Assembly: GCA_023105745.1 (NCBI GenBank) | Contig: JALGQZ010000007.1 | Location: forward strand, 5,315,592-5,379,591 | Direction of reading: 5' to 3' | From: Austropuccinia psidii | Taxonomy: Eukaryota; Basidiomycota; Pucciniomycetes; Pucciniales; Sphaerophragmiaceae | DNA: 64,000 bases | Shown: in pieces, positions 1 to 12,224 of the stretch | Position numbering within the stretch: position 1 is the stretch's first letter | Layout of the letters: each line of letters starts with the position of its first letter | Notes under the pieces: model-generated | Database searches by the model: none | What the model was told of the DNA's origin: nothing | Seen by the model: only the letters and a program-made list of their open reading frames with translations | Made by a program: the position numbers and the translations under genes

Positions 1-99
1 TGACTGTAATACTCATAGTCAATGTCAAGTCTTTACTCCCACATTTCCCACTTGAAACTTAACGCCAGCTTCATATCCTGCTGTTTTATCATTGAATTC

Positions 100-1990
100 C
101 AAGAAAAAACTGATACAATTACCCAGTGGAGCAGAACTCCCCATTCCATTATTCAAATCCCCCTCCTTCCTCATCAAAAGACCGGACTAGCCTTTCTATG
201 GGATTGAGAAATCCCCAAATGCCACTCAGCCCATAACCTTTGGGCCACCTCACCCCCAGGATCCACTTTCAATGCCAGGCACATCATTACAAACAAGGCC
301 GTTAGCTCATTTGAATCCCTTTCAACCAATAACCCTCTTGGAGGACTTCTTGCTGATGATATGGGATTAGGTAAAACCATTCAGGCCATTGGTCTATTTC
401 GTACCTCCAAGGACCTGTTGATTGCAAACCCCCATTGCTCCACGCCCACCATGATCATCCGACCCCCTTGCTTAATTACCAACTGGCAATCAGAAATATC
501 CAAGCATGCTCCTGCTGGAGTGCTGCAAGTCAAAATCTACCACGGTCCCACTTGTCACTCATTATCCAAGGCCAACATCTTAAAATACCAAGTCTTAATC
601 ACTTCTTACAATACTACCACCCAATAATTTAAGCAAACCAATACCTCTACATCATTAATTTTTAAAGTCAATTGGAATTGTATAACTTTGGATGATGCAC
701 AGTGAGTGTCTGATCTTTAAATGATTCAAATTACCTTTTATATCTAATAAGCCTTCCCCCATCTTATAGCCATATTTTCTCTCAATACACTTTAACTCCC
801 CATGCCATTAATAGCCTCCTTTCATCTTGTCAAATATGTTTAAGGGGCACACCTATTCACAACACCATTTATGACATTTTGAGCATAATATCATTCATCA
901 CCCAACCCCACAGCTCACGTCAAGATAACTGGTCACCATTCTTCCTGAGTAGTCTTTCCACAGGTAGCAATGATCTTTTGCATTCGGCATTGTGGCCTTT
1001 AAGTTTGTGCCGCACCAAAACCACACATCTCAAATGCCTCCCCACTATTAGCCATCATTATGAGCTGCTCCCACTCAACCCAACCATGCAGCAAGAATAT
1101 TACACATTATACAAAGAATTCCTATCATCCAAAAGCAAAGGACCAGGAGAATGTTTCAGAAAGCTTAATAAGCTTCAAATATGTTGCAACCATAACATCA
1201 TGCTTATCACAATTGTGGAGGCGGATTTGGAAGACCACGAGGGCAGGAGCACTCAGGATAACTCCTCAACAATCACACAAACTATTGTTGATGTGGAAAC
1301 ATGCCTGATGAGTAGTAAAATTGCACACCTCCTACAAAGCTTAATGAAGAACAAACAATCAAAGTGTGGTCCAACCAAAACGGTGGTTTATACCCAATGG
1401 ACCGACTTTCTTGAGCTGTGATATAATTCTAATATGCATCCATTACCAATTGAATCCAGATGACTGTTTTTTAGTGTAAAATTGGTATTTCACTTGCCCA
1501 TCACTCTATCCTTTCAGCACAAATTGATGGAACAATTACATTACAAGCGCAGGAGAACGCACTGGAGAATTTCTTCAATAATCCTGAATGTGAATTACTC
1601 ATTGCATCCATTTCTGCAGCTGGAACTGGCCTCAGTATAACTTGTGCCAATATTGTCTATTTAATGGTGAGGGGACCCCCAAAATTCTACCCTGATTTTC
1701 AGACACTGACATCCACATTTCCAGGAGCCCAATTGGAAACCAGCCATTGAGGCTCAGGCTGTTGATTGACTCCATTGTATTGGCCAACAACAACCTGTAA
1801 ATTTCATCCACTATATAACTCCTCATTCAGTTGAGGTCAAAATGCGGAAGGTACCTTTCAAGCTCATCTTTGACCCTGATTGTATTGCTATTATGAAATC
1901 ATTCCTTATGGGAATGCCATATTCCAATCACCAATAGGTCAAAGAAAAGAAAAACTCATTAAATGCGTGAGACTTACTGATATTATTTAA
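100..1990 (+). pseudogene. SNF2-family helicase pseudogene (Rad5/Rad16-like)
   Basis: Broken reading frames spell an SNF2 ATPase in order. A Q-like entry segment (LLPHQKTGLAFLWD) lies near 166-206. Walker A (GLLADDMGLGKTIQAIG) lies at about 344-390. A Walker B-like DDAQ at 691-702 is followed at once by GTGAGT, which may be a real 5' splice site. GTPIHNTIYD lies at about 846-875, a helicase-C start (TKTVVYTQWTDFLEL) at about 1372-1420, and motif V (SAAGTGLSIT) near 1615-1645. Motif VI reads HCIGQQQPVN instead of the usual HRIGQ. Intact relatives are nuclear ATP-dependent chromatin remodellers or repair translocases. Here several frameshifts and stops occur (for example TGA just before HCIGQ), so it cannot be functional. 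Exon limits are approximate. Family assignment is firm at the SNF2 level and less so for the Rad5/Rad16 subgroup. Confidence 0.85.
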
Positions 1991-2275
1991 TTTGTGTTTG
2001 ACACACTTGATAACTACTTTTCACCCTGGCACAGGTCCACAATTATGAACACCATGAGCTGGATTGAACTCCTTCAATATTTCCTCAATGAAAAAGAGAA
2101 ATTCCAATTTATATCATCTATATTCTGACATATTTAGCAAGTTGTTGCATCTTTAAGAAATAATAATTAGATTGTATTGCACATGCACAAATAATTCACA
2201 AAATGTTAATTTGTAATGGTGCTATCCATTTATATTACTAAGTTCTTGTGGAGAATCACCATTCATCCTAATAGC
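1991..2275. other. AT-rich intergenic stretch
   Basis: It holds no gene I can support. A short reading at 2040-2130 could be a last worn exon of the SNF2 pseudogene, but nothing recognisable is encoded. Confidence 0.5.
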
Positions 2276-3126
2276 TCACATGTCAAGTATTTTGAGGGCA
2301 ATAGTCTGCATCTTACTACAGCTCTTGACCCAATCTTGATCAAATACCTGAAATGATAGGCCTTCCAGAATATCACCATCATCTGTTGATTGTATTTCTG
2401 GAAATCTATCAATAGTTTTTTTACCCTTTTTTTTAATCCGATTACAAGAATCTATGTCTGTATCCATTTTTAATACCTATTCATTAAATAACTGGGAGTG
2501 CCAGAGTAATCCCACTTTGCGGTAAACTTGACGGCCATTCTCCAGTACTTCCTCAGTATCTGAGCATACTCAAGGGTCATTGAATTGTGATGCTAGAATG
2601 GGAAATTTAGCGGCATAACACCATTCACAATGGTGCTCATAGGTCTGCACATAATCCAGTAGATGATCATAAGACTTTGTTCACAATGAAGAAGAGTTAC
2701 AGTAAATAACCTTTTGACGAATCTTTGCAAGCTTTTGATTCTCCTTCTTTTTTACCAAATACTCCGCATCCTTTTGAATAGAGTTCCATTCTCTTTTCAA
2801 ATATGTGAAATATTGCTCCAGTAAAGCCGCCACAACCCCATAGTTATTATGATCCTTGTTCCAGCAGTAGTGATGATACTTGGTGCTGAAAAGTGCGAGA
2901 CAGAAGGTACGGTAAAAAACCATAGACATAAAATCATTGAACAGATGTTGCCATGAGCTCTCCCAGTCCCAAGTGAATCGCTTTAGTCCTAGCTTGTGGA
3001 GCTCAATTTCGCAGTGGCTTTGGAAACCCTGAGACTGAACCAGTGTTGATGGCCCATTGAAAATATCTTCGGGGACATATCCAAGATGACAAGCCACTTG
3101 AATTGCAATTTCACGCTCTTATGTGC
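2276..3126 (-). pseudogene. 3' part of an unknown rust-fungal gene, split by element A
   Basis: Two open blocks on the minus strand (3097-2681 and 2467-2276) read as one acidic/basic soluble protein. Recognisable phrases are ACHLGYVPEDIFNGPSTL, FTWDWESSWQHLFNDFMSM and, at the end, FPEIQSTDDGDILEG. The stretch between them is frameshifted. The frame runs leftward out of element A: the same gene continues at 32799-32670 on the far side of the 29.5-kb insertion, joined through the duplicated TGTGC. I do not recognise a domain. It resembles predicted proteins of unknown function in rusts. A stop lies at the junction (ST*ER), and another in the 5' part (NPW*LD), so the gene was probably already decaying or has an unrecognised intron. 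No function is claimed. Confidence 0.55.
3122..3126. other. Target-site duplication of element A (left copy)
   Basis: TGTGC directly precedes the 5' LTR of A. The identical TGTGC at 32665-32669 directly follows its 3' LTR. Confidence 0.95.
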
Positions 3127-4628
3127 TGTCAACCTGTGACTCAAAACAGAGAACTAGCATGACATCCAACATACCCTAAATAACGGTATGACAAGTATTG
3201 AACAAACATAGTCAATAAAGGTAATAAATAAGAGGAAAAACTCCTCTTAAATTAAACACAAACCTTATCCAAACAGAATAAGGAAACCTAGAGGAGAATA
3301 AACAAGTCAAAACCCTTATTTTCACCTCTCATCTAACTTATGCATGTTTAAGTTATTCTATACCAAAATGGTATTTTTTTTAAAGCCCACATAGAGAGCT
3401 ACACAATGGTATCATCCATGTTGCTGTAACACCACTACAACGGGAGATACCATATGACCTTTATTTTAAAACCAAGACCCCCTGAAAATCAAAGAGGGCT
3501 TGTACAAAACGGTACAAAAGTATAACCAAATTAAAGATCTAAACAAGAGCTTTAATTTGAGACACCTTAGACCTCTGTATCTCTTAAATTGACTGAGGGA
3601 TCTTGGCTCAAAGGTTTAACAACCAAAATACAGATATTCTGAAAACAACAAGGTAAACAAACCCCTGTATCTTTGGCATACACTCATAAAACTGTACAGT
3701 GTAAGATACCAAACTGTTGAGCTAATCAAGCCCTACAAGACTGTATCATCAGAATACAGATATCTTCCAAATTGAAGAAGATATTGGGTATGGAAGTTTT
3801 TGAAACCTCATACTGATGTACAAAAATACATCCAAAAACTTAAAACCCTTATAACTTTTGCTATTCCAAAGAAGGGTAAACATGAAGAATACAAAATTGA
3901 AGAGCTTATTAAGCCCTTTAATTCTGTTCTCTTGGTTTCTTGATATCTTAAGAACTGGCTGAGATATCTTGATTGGAAGGTTTTTCTAGCAATACATGAC
4001 TGTATCAAACTTGTATCAAACAGTATTGCTCCCAAACTTAAAATAATATACTTATGAAGATATAACCTCTCTAAAACCATCATTATTGATAATACAGACA
4101 CCAGAAGAAGGTCATCCAAGTGCTGACGTGGCAGGTGAAAAGTCTTTTCACCCTGTATTGATCCAGAATGATCACTTGTAGTTCCAAAACCACAATTCTG
4201 CCTCTATTGACGTCAGAATTGATGATCCAGAACCAAAGGCTGATCATTGGAGTGAAAAATTTCACTCCTCTGACGTGTAGAGAGTTAATAACTCTTGACA
4301 GTCCTGAAAGATATGAAAGGAAGGGTTTTTTCATTGAAAACCCATCATCTTCTCCTATTATCCATATTCGTACGTGACAAAACTGTTATCAATCAGTAGT
4401 GTCCTTAGAATTATTATTAAAGATATAATTAGAATATAATTATTGTAGTACTTCTTTACAGTCAAAGATATTAGAGTATTGCAACCCAGGTCCTCAATAG
4501 ACTCATCACCACTGTTACCACGTAGCAGTAGGACCTGAAGATTTAATTTTATTTGTTTTTGACGTGTCACAGTCATAATACTAGCTTGTAACTACATTTT
4601 ATAGCTACTATATAGACTCACCCTGACA
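3127..4628 (+). repeat. Element A 5' LTR
   Basis: It starts TGTCAACC and ends CCTGACA, about 1.5 kb, and matches 31170-32664 throughout. The right third carries four TGACGT-type motifs (4124, a full TGACGTCA at 4208-4215, 4271, 4560) upstream and downstream of a TATA-like site. Confidence 0.95.
4311..4320 (+). promoter_or_regulatory. Worn TATA-like site of the A 5' LTR
   Basis: ATATGAAAGG here corresponds to TATAAAAGG at 32355-32363 in the 3' LTR. The change of TATAAA to TATGAA probably weakens it. Confidence 0.45.
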
Positions 4629-4647
4629 CTTTGGGGGCCTGGCCGTG
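4629..4647 (+). other. Primer-binding site of element A
   Basis: CTTTGGGGGCCTGGCCGTG starts directly after the LTR. The same G-rich block follows the LTRs of B, C, F and Y. Confidence 0.7.
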
Positions 4648-5497
4648 GTTTTTCATCCTTATTGGACGTGTTTTGAACTGAATTAGGCGTAAAAATCCAG
4701 TTATCTAAAAGGTATTTTACTCACAGTGAGTAAAATTTCTAATTTATCTTATTTTTTATTATTATCATTTTTTTATATATAATATAGCATCATATATTAT
4801 ATAATTTTTTTTCTCCAAAAATATATATTACAAATATTTTTGTTGAGAGTAAGAGTACAAATCCTCTTTATTTCATTATATTGCAATATTTTTCACGAAA
4901 TTTGATAATAATACAACAGTATTACTTAAATTTCAATATAAATAATAATATACAAACAGTATATTACTTATTTTTACTATTATTTTTCACCAAAGTGTGT
5001 GAAAATTAATAAAGAAACATTTATTAATAAATAATTAATAAATATTAAATAATAAAATGATTTTTTATTATTTATAAGGACTATTTTAATTAAATATTTC
5101 CTTTAAAACAAGACATCACTTAAATTGACGTGAAAACTTGTAATTGATTGATATTTCAAGCAAAAATCAAGTGTTAAAATAAATATTATTTATAATATTT
5201 ATAATAACAAATCAAATTTATTATAATTTAATAAATTTGATGTGTTTATACAAAAACACAATAATATCCAAGTGAATCATTCACAAAACACTTGGATATT
5301 ACAGTTTTCACTTATAAAACATAAGTGAAAAACTCAAAAACTGTTATTTTTCAATAAAAACATATAAAAAATAAAAAAAACAACATATTATAATAAGAAT
5401 ACTAAAAAATTTCAAAAAATAACAGTTGAATTGAATAAAATCATTTTGTTTTATCATAAAATACTGATATACAATTTGAAATATCTTTTCTGAATAG
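4648..5497 (+). other. AT-rich non-coding leader of element A
   Basis: It corresponds in position to the leader intron of B and C. A possible 3' splice site (TGAATAG) ends at 5497. I could not place its 5' splice site, and no coding sequence is seen. Confidence 0.5.
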
Positions 5498-5810
5498 TGA
5501 AAAAAAGACTATATTCCATTAGAAACCCCGTCACCAGGAACTCCAGCTGTGACAGCCTCAGAAGACAGAGAGGTGCTGCCAAAAACCAAGGGCAAGCAGA
5601 ACAGACACAGTGAAGTGACAATCAACTCAAAAGATTGGACACCAATAGCCGTGCCAAGGGCCAAAAAACCCAGAAAGGCTCCAACAAAACCAGTTGGATC
5701 ACCAAAAAAAATTGAAAAACAGAAAATCACTGTTATCAACCCAGTTGTAAACTCTAAAGGCAAATAGCCAAATAGTATAGATCATAAATTTGTACAAGGG
5801 CCTGCTAAAG
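5498..5810 (+). pseudogene. ORF-a upstream exon, element A
   Basis: The frame reads PLETPSPGTPAVTASEDRE and then KDWTPIAVPRAKKPRKA, ending KITVINPVVNSKGK-like and FVQGPAK. It is homologous to the B exon at 12772-13071 (KKWTPIATQRSRKP, KITIINPVVTSKGK, FVQGTVK). The product is basic and rich in Lys, Pro and Ser, with no recognised domain. At the exon start, one extra base in an A-run compared with B shifts the junction-made AUG out of frame. There is also an in-frame stop (TAG, directly after SKGK). The exon ends AAAG before GTAAAT, as in B and C. Confidence 0.5.
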
Positions 5811-5891
5811 GTAAATAAACCTTGTAACATACAACATTTTTCATTGTCTGTCATTTTTTAACATTGTTAACATGACACCTCCACTTCTTAG
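5811..5891 (+). other. Short intron of the element A leader containing the gag-pol AUG
   Basis: GTAAATAA...CTTCTTAG, 81 bp, at the same place as the 68-bp introns of B and C. ATG at 5872-5874 starts the gag-pol frame (MTPPLLRDLGF), 20 nt before the intron end. Removing the intron joins AAA-G to AG-ATC and enters the ORF-a frame (KEILDSQEINQ). Confidence 0.6.
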
Positions 5892-8800
5892 AGATCTTGG
5901 ATTCCCAAGAAATCAACCAGAACACTGGCCAAGAAGACACAGAGGAAGAAGACAGCCAATCACTGGATCAAATGACCAGAAAAGGACTTACCATCAGGGA
6001 ACTACCACCCAAGGTCTTATTCCAAAGGAAATTCAACCCAGAAGTCCAACCAGGAGATTGTACAGATGCAGAACAGGTACTTCAAATACACAAACTCCTG
6101 AAAGACCTCTTTACATGGAGCATGGACAACAAAATGTTCACTATGGCAGCATCATGGGCAGAAGTGGGGATAACAACTCAGAAGATCTGTCTCAAGCAAA
6201 TGGATTGGGTGGAACTTATGACAGAAATGCAAGGTTGGAATCCCAAAAAAAATTTCAAACTCCTAGGAGTGAGCAATCAGAATCAAAGAGAACCAGGCAG
6301 CCATACAAGCCATAGAGAGATCTTGGCACAAGGAAGAGCCCAGTGAGATTCCGACACCCCCAGAAATGGAAGGAGAAGTCCCATCTTCCCCACAACAATC
6401 CAGCAGTTCCAGGCCTTACAAGCCAAAGGAAACTTCATCCAAGGCTCCCCAACCATTCCAGGTAGTTGCCAACAGGAGAAAAGGAGCCCAAGGGAGAAAC
6501 AAAACTTCTTTCAACCATAGGAAGAAGGAAGCAGACCCATTGATGAAAAAGCTGATAGACTTAGTCCAAGAAGTACACAAAAGCAAAAAATAGTTGTACC
6601 TACAAATGGTTTTGATAGTTCTGACTCAATTGATCCAGAATTAATAATTGAGACTATAATCCACACTCATGAGTTTGAAAAAAAATTCACATGGACCAAA
6701 TTGGCCCAATTCATGGAGTGGACACATGAAAACTCAGAAAAAATGAGGACAGAATTGGAAACATTGAAAGAAGAAAATGCTTTCCAAGGAACAGTCATAA
6801 AAGACTTGAATACAAATATGGCCAAAATTTGGACAGAATTTGAAAAAACTAACAGACAGTTGAATTCAATTCTAGAAGAACAACAAACTGTGAGGAGAGA
6901 TCCGAGGAGTATCCAGCAGCAACAGGATAGCTTTGATAAAGAAATTGATTACCTCTATGACAGAGAAGACAATCAATACCCTCCAACACAAGGTCAACCT
7001 ACTACCTCTACAAAATTGAAAGAAGAGGATAAATACTATGACCAGGAACCTGAATATCAGATTCCAAAGTCAAGATCAGAGTCAATGTACCAAGACTGGG
7101 AAATTATCAGCTATTCAGAAAAAGAGGCACTAAAACAATTACCAGAAGTAGCAAACTGGCCAAAGTTCTCAGGAATTGGGGAATATGACCAGATGGAAAT
7201 CATTGACTATATTGATGGACTCTTTGTTGATGTCCCAAAGATACCAGACTACTGGATTACAACAAGACTTAACAAAGCATTCAGAGGCCATGCAAACATA
7301 TGGTATACTGAGATGAAAGAAATACATGGCAGGAAAAGCTGGCCATGGTAGAGGAACCAGATTATACAAAAGTATAGCAATGGTAGTTGGATTTGGCAAA
7401 AGACCATGTCCTTTGAAAGTGATAGATACTCCACAGAAAAAGACCCATATGGATGGTGTCTCAAACAAACAAAAAGGCTAAAAGCTATTGATCCCAATAT
7501 GACAATAGAAATGAGAAACCATAAACTCCTAACAAAATTGCCAGGAGACCTAGAACATGCAGTCAAATGCAGATGCAAAAACATCAGCAGCATTGATGAC
7601 ATAGCAAATGTCATACAAGAGGTGAGAAAAAAAACTCCATAGGAAGGTACACATCCTATAAACCAAACTTCAAAGACAAGAAGTCTGAAGTTAAAGAAAC
7701 AAATAAAGAGAAAGGGAAAGAAACACCAAAAAAGAAATATGTGTGTCACAACTGTGGATGACCAGACCACTATGCCAACAATTGCACAAAACCAAAAAAG
7801 AAAATATATGCAAATGATGAAGAATCATAAGAAGAACAAACAGGTGACAAATCTGATTCTGACAGTATGGGAAATGGTATGAGAGCAGACTCACAAAGTG
7901 AACCTGATACCATAGAATAATAAATAGTTGAATGCAATGAAGAAAGTTCACTTGACATACAAGACATTGAATTAGATTCAGGAATACCACAAATAACAAC
8001 AGACAAAGAGCTCTGTAAGCACACACAGAATGCACAAACATTCCTGGTAACCCCAAATAGAGGGATGGGATTCATTCATGGAACACCTACAAAGTTTACA
8101 GTTTACATTGAGAACTCTAAACATCCAATTATCATTAACACAGGAGCAAGTTGCTCCATAGTGGCAAAAGAATACCTAAAACAACACTTCCCCAAATGGG
8201 AAGAGGAGATAATCCCAACAAAAGCTAGAAACTGTAAAAGTGCATCAGGCAAAATGCACTCACTGGGGACAATAATCAAAGAGATACTTATCCCACACCA
8301 AAAAGGAAATATCAGACTAGAACCTGAATTTGTAGTTCTAGAGAATGAACATGTACAAGGATTCTTACTAGGTACAGAGTACCAAAGAATGTATGGTATG
8401 GACATTTGCAATAGTAAAAATAGATATCTTACCATAGGTACAACAAAAGACAAAAACTTTTCCTTTGACATAAATCATATAACAAATGATAACACCCTGA
8501 AAGAACTAGTGGAAGAATTCAATGAAGCCCAATATAGCACTCAACTCAGCAATAAAATGAAACTCAGCTTACTGAAAGTATTGAGGAAGCATATAAGAGC
8601 TTTTGCAATAGGAGATGAACCACTGGGAAAAATCAAAGGACATAATATAGAATTATATCTGGATGTAGAAAGACCATACCCACCTATGCTTAGGAGACCA
8701 CCATACCCAGCCAGCATGGAAACTAGGAAAGAAATTGAGAAACATATCAATGAACTCCTAGAAATGGGGGTCATAAGGAAAAGAGGACACAATGAGATAG

Positions 8801-10736
8801 TAGAAGTCACTACACCAGTCCTTATAGCTTGGCATGATGGTAAATCCAGACTATGTGGGGACTTCAGCTCTTTGAATAATTACACCAAAGCAGATAGGTA
8901 CCCCATCCCACGGATATAACATGCACTATATAAGCTAGCAAAAGCCAAGTTTATTACAAAAATGGATTGCATGAAAGGCTTCCACCAGAATGGGGTGAAA
9001 CCAGATTCCATCAAACTGCTAAGAATTATATGCCATATGGGCATATATGAATATACCAGAATGCCATTTGGCATTAAGAATGCACCAGCCCATTTTCAGA
9101 GGATGATGGATACCATATTTCAAGATGAAATAATGGAAGGGTGGATGGTAGTGTACATTGATGATATCATAATATACTCAGAAACATGGGAAGACCATGT
9201 GAGGAAAATTGATAAAATATTGGGAAAATGTACACCAATCAACATGAAAATATCTCTTAAAAAATGTAGCTTTTGACAGCAAGAACTGCTAGCCCTTGGA
9301 CACAAAGTTTCAGGTTTAAGTCTAGCCATAGACCAAAATAAAGTTGCTGCAGTAATTAAGAAACCAGTACCAAGGAACATTAAAGAAATGCAATCTTTTT
9401 TGGGCTTTGCTAGTTACTACAAGAGCCACATAAAAAACTTTGCACACATCACAAGTAGCCTATACAAACTGTGCTCAAAAGATGTAGTCTTTGAAATTAC
9501 CAAAGAAAGAAGAGATGCATTTCAGAAGATCAAATATGAACTGACCAATGCCCCCGTCCTAATGATGCCTGATTTTGAACTACCATTCAAACTATATATA
9601 AATGCAGCATGTAGCCAAGGACTAGGAGCAGCACTACACCAGAGACAACTAGTGGATAGAATACCCAAAGAAGGAGGAATTTGCTATATATCAAGACAAC
9701 TGAAAGACTCAAAGCCAGATATGGAGCTACTCAGACAGAATGTCTTTGTTTGGTATGGGCATTAGAAAAACTCCATTACTACTTAGAAGGAGCAGTATTT
9801 GAAGTTTTTACTGATTGCACAGCCCTCAAATCACTGTTGAACATGAAGACAACAAACAGACACATGCTCAGGTGTCAAATAGCCTTACAAGAATACAGAG
9901 GGAATATGACTATGATCTATAAAGAAGGGAAAATTCATACGAATGCAGATGGTCGCAGCAGGTGGCCACTGAAGAATGACCAAGAGAATCCAGCATATGA
10001 CCCAGAAAATGGGGCCAAAATACCCATACAATGCATGGAGATAGATAGGAGAAAGAACTTCAAACTATCAAACTGGGCATTAGGGAATGACCCATCAAAC
10101 CCAGCACAGACCTATGGGGAGAGCAAAGAGATACCCATATTGGGATTCAGCTCCTCTAATCTAAATACAGTGTTCTTTAGTATAGTACAATCATCATACA
10201 ATAAACACACACAGTGTAGTATATTGATACAACTATTAAAACAAAAGTACAGGAGTCCTGAACTAGAGTGCCAATTGGAAGAACCATGGCTCAAAAACTT
10301 CAAAGATAATAGATTTTTTCGGATAGATGATCTACTATACCATAGGGAAAAACACACAAGTGCCCTGGTAATGATAAATAGAGAAAATATTTGCCTGATA
10401 CTACAGGAATGCCATGACTGCCCATACATGGGACATATGAGTGAAGAAAGAACTAAAGAAAGAATCTTTAGCACAGCTTGGTGGCCAAAGTGGGAACAAG
10501 ACTTGAGTGAATAAATCAACACTTGTACCTGATGCCAAAAAGCCAACAAAGGTCATGGCAAAAGATATGGATTACTCCAGAGTATAGAGGATCCCAAACA
10601 CCCCTGGGAAATAATAAACATGGATTGGGTGACAGGCCTGGTCCCTGGAGGGAGAGACAGCTTTAATGCATGCCTAGTAGTAGTAGACAGGTACAGAAAG
10701 AGTGTCAGATGTCTCACCTGTCACAGAGAGGACACA
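5872..10736 (+). pseudogene. Element A gag-pol, 5' part (Gag, protease, RT, RNase H, integrase start)
   Basis: Gag proper lies at about 6701-7640 (WPKFSGIGEYDQMEIIDYIDG, VKCRCKNISSIDDIANV), followed by a zinc knuckle near 7745 (CHNCG, then a stop, PDHYANNC). The protease at about 8125-8170 reads IINTGASCSIV, so the catalytic Asp is Asn. RT spans about 8640-9280 with YIDDIII near 9155. RNase H spans about 9590-9960, and the integrase zinc-binding part (HDCPYMGH...) about 10415-10560. Stops include 7349-7351, 8917-8919 and 9274-9276, with frameshifts near 7640 and 9715. The frame is cut at 10741 by element B and resumes at 30149. Confidence 0.9.
5892..6593 (+). pseudogene. ORF-a downstream exon, element A
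   Basis: It encodes the counterpart of the B exon at 13140-13840. Shared phrases are LLKDLFTWSMDNK, QKICLKQMDW, GWNPK and, near the end, KKEADPLMKKLIDLVQEVH. The first block (5892-6346) ends early in a frameshift. The last block (6366-6593) is in another frame, so this copy is broken. The product is a soluble, charged protein with helical stretches and no recognised family. It overlaps the gag-pol extension read from 5872 in a different frame. Function unknown; a Gag-like or accessory role is possible. Confidence 0.5.
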
Positions 10737-10741
10737 GAAAT
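10737..10741. other. Target-site duplication of element B (left copy)
   Basis: GAAAT here and at 30144-30148, in A's integrase reading frame. Skipping B restores the run ...HREDTE-MDTAI. Confidence 0.95.
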
Positions 10742-12179
10742 TGTCAGCCTGTGACTCAAAACCAGAGCACAAGCATGACAGCCAAAATACCATAAACCAA
10801 TGGTATAGCCAAAGTACCACCAAAACATGGAACTGAGCCAAATTAGCTCAAAAGGTATCAAGAGAAAGAGGAAACTCACCTCTTTCTGAAAATATAAGTC
10901 CCATCACCATAGGACCAAAAATAACAAAGTTATTCCTGCTAAAAGTAGTTGCTGAGCATAAACCTTACATTTCACCTCTCATCCAGAATCTAGAGGAAGA
11001 GGTTTAACCCCATCAAATGGGTATTCAAAATGAAGCTCTAAGCCAGGGCTATCTAATGGTACCAGCCAAACTGAGATAGCACCATTATTACTTGAGTTAT
11101 GGTCAAATTCAGACCAAATAAGGGTGAACAAAACATTCACCTCTCATCTAACGTTTATAGTTTTAGTGTGAGATACTTAAAGTGGGGTCTTTTTGGAAAG
11201 AGCACAATCAGGGCTATCTGATGGTGCCATCCATTTATCATATCTCAACTACAACAGAAGTTATTGGCCAAACAAGCTTAATACAGCTTTTTGCCCAAAC
11301 CACACCAATGTACAAAAATACTTGTACATGGGATAACTTTGTCATATTTAATGATAACCATGTCAGGTTGGGTACCATTGTGTAGAGCTCATACAGGGCT
11401 ACACACCGAACCAATTTTGAGGTTGATATCTCAATAATTGACAAAGTTATGGCTGTTTTAAGGTCAAAATCCCACCTGCTGTCATATACAGCCTTACCAT
11501 GGGATAATATCCCATAACCATGAATATGAGGTGTCAAATAGACAAAGAAGCATTTTTTTACTTCAATACCTCATATGTCAGTCAATACTGGGGTCCCATA
11601 CAGTTTCTGTACAGCATTCTACGTGTCATACACGTCAGAATCAGGCTGTGAGGTCCCAAGATGAAAATTTTCACCCTGTATTGGTGAAAACCTCCCTGAT
11701 GTGGTTTCAAAACCACATCTGAGCCCAATACAGGGCATACAGGTTGTTTGCAAACCACAAGCCTGTCATAGAGAGTGAAAAATCTTCACTTCCTCTACGT
11801 GGAAAGGTCTAGGAGCCTTTCCACCCCAATTTCAGGATAAAAGGAGGGCTTTTCACAGCCAAAATCCTCTCCTCATCCTGCTCTTGAATAACCTACGTAG
11901 CAGACTGTCAAAAAGAGTTTTACTCTTGGTTAATAATCAGGTATACTCTTAAATTAAAAGTATTGTAGTCTTTATTATTGTAACCCAACAGGTAAAGCTG
12001 CACCCAGGGCTTTCAACAGCGCTCACCACCACTATATCTCTATAGTAAAGCCCTTAAAATCTTAATTTAAACCATTTATTATCAATCTTATCATCTTTAA
12101 AACCATTTTTACCGTGTCACAGTCATAGTTAAAGCTTGTAAGTACTTATATACACCTTTATCATAGACTCAACCTGACA
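10742..12179 (+). repeat. Element B 5' LTR
   Basis: TGTCAGCC...CCTGACA, 1438 bp, matching 28705-30143 and the inverse of both C LTRs. It contains two perfect inverted repeats: TGTACAA/TTGTACA at 11309-11328 and ACGTGT-CAT-ACACGT at 11621-11635. Confidence 0.95.
11837..11844 (+). promoter_or_regulatory. TATA-like box of the B 5' LTR
   Basis: ATAAAAGG, conserved at 29801-29808 (B 3' LTR), and in inverse at 27572-27579 and 19310-19317 (C). It lies about 340 bp before the LTR end, which leaves room for R-U5. The role is inferred. Confidence 0.6.
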
Positions 12180-12197
12180 TTTTGGGGGCCTGGCCGT
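12180..12197 (+). other. Primer-binding site of element B
   Basis: TTTTGGGGGCCTGGCCGTG-type block directly after the 5' LTR; same core as in A, C, F and Y. Confidence 0.7.
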
Positions 12198-12224
12198 GCT
12201 TTTTACTTATTTTGGACCTTACAA

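Noticed and set aside
4790..5460. Possible AT-rich origin or scaffold region in the element A leader
   Set aside because: AT-richness is explained by the leader or intron; no specific motif supports an origin.
7249..8075. Hydrophobic minus-strand open frames (up to 173 codons) opposite element A gag-protease
   Set aside because: They are antisense shadows of gag-pol; the Leu/Phe/Ile-rich content comes from reading Lys/Glu-rich coding sequence backwards, and they are not conserved in B.
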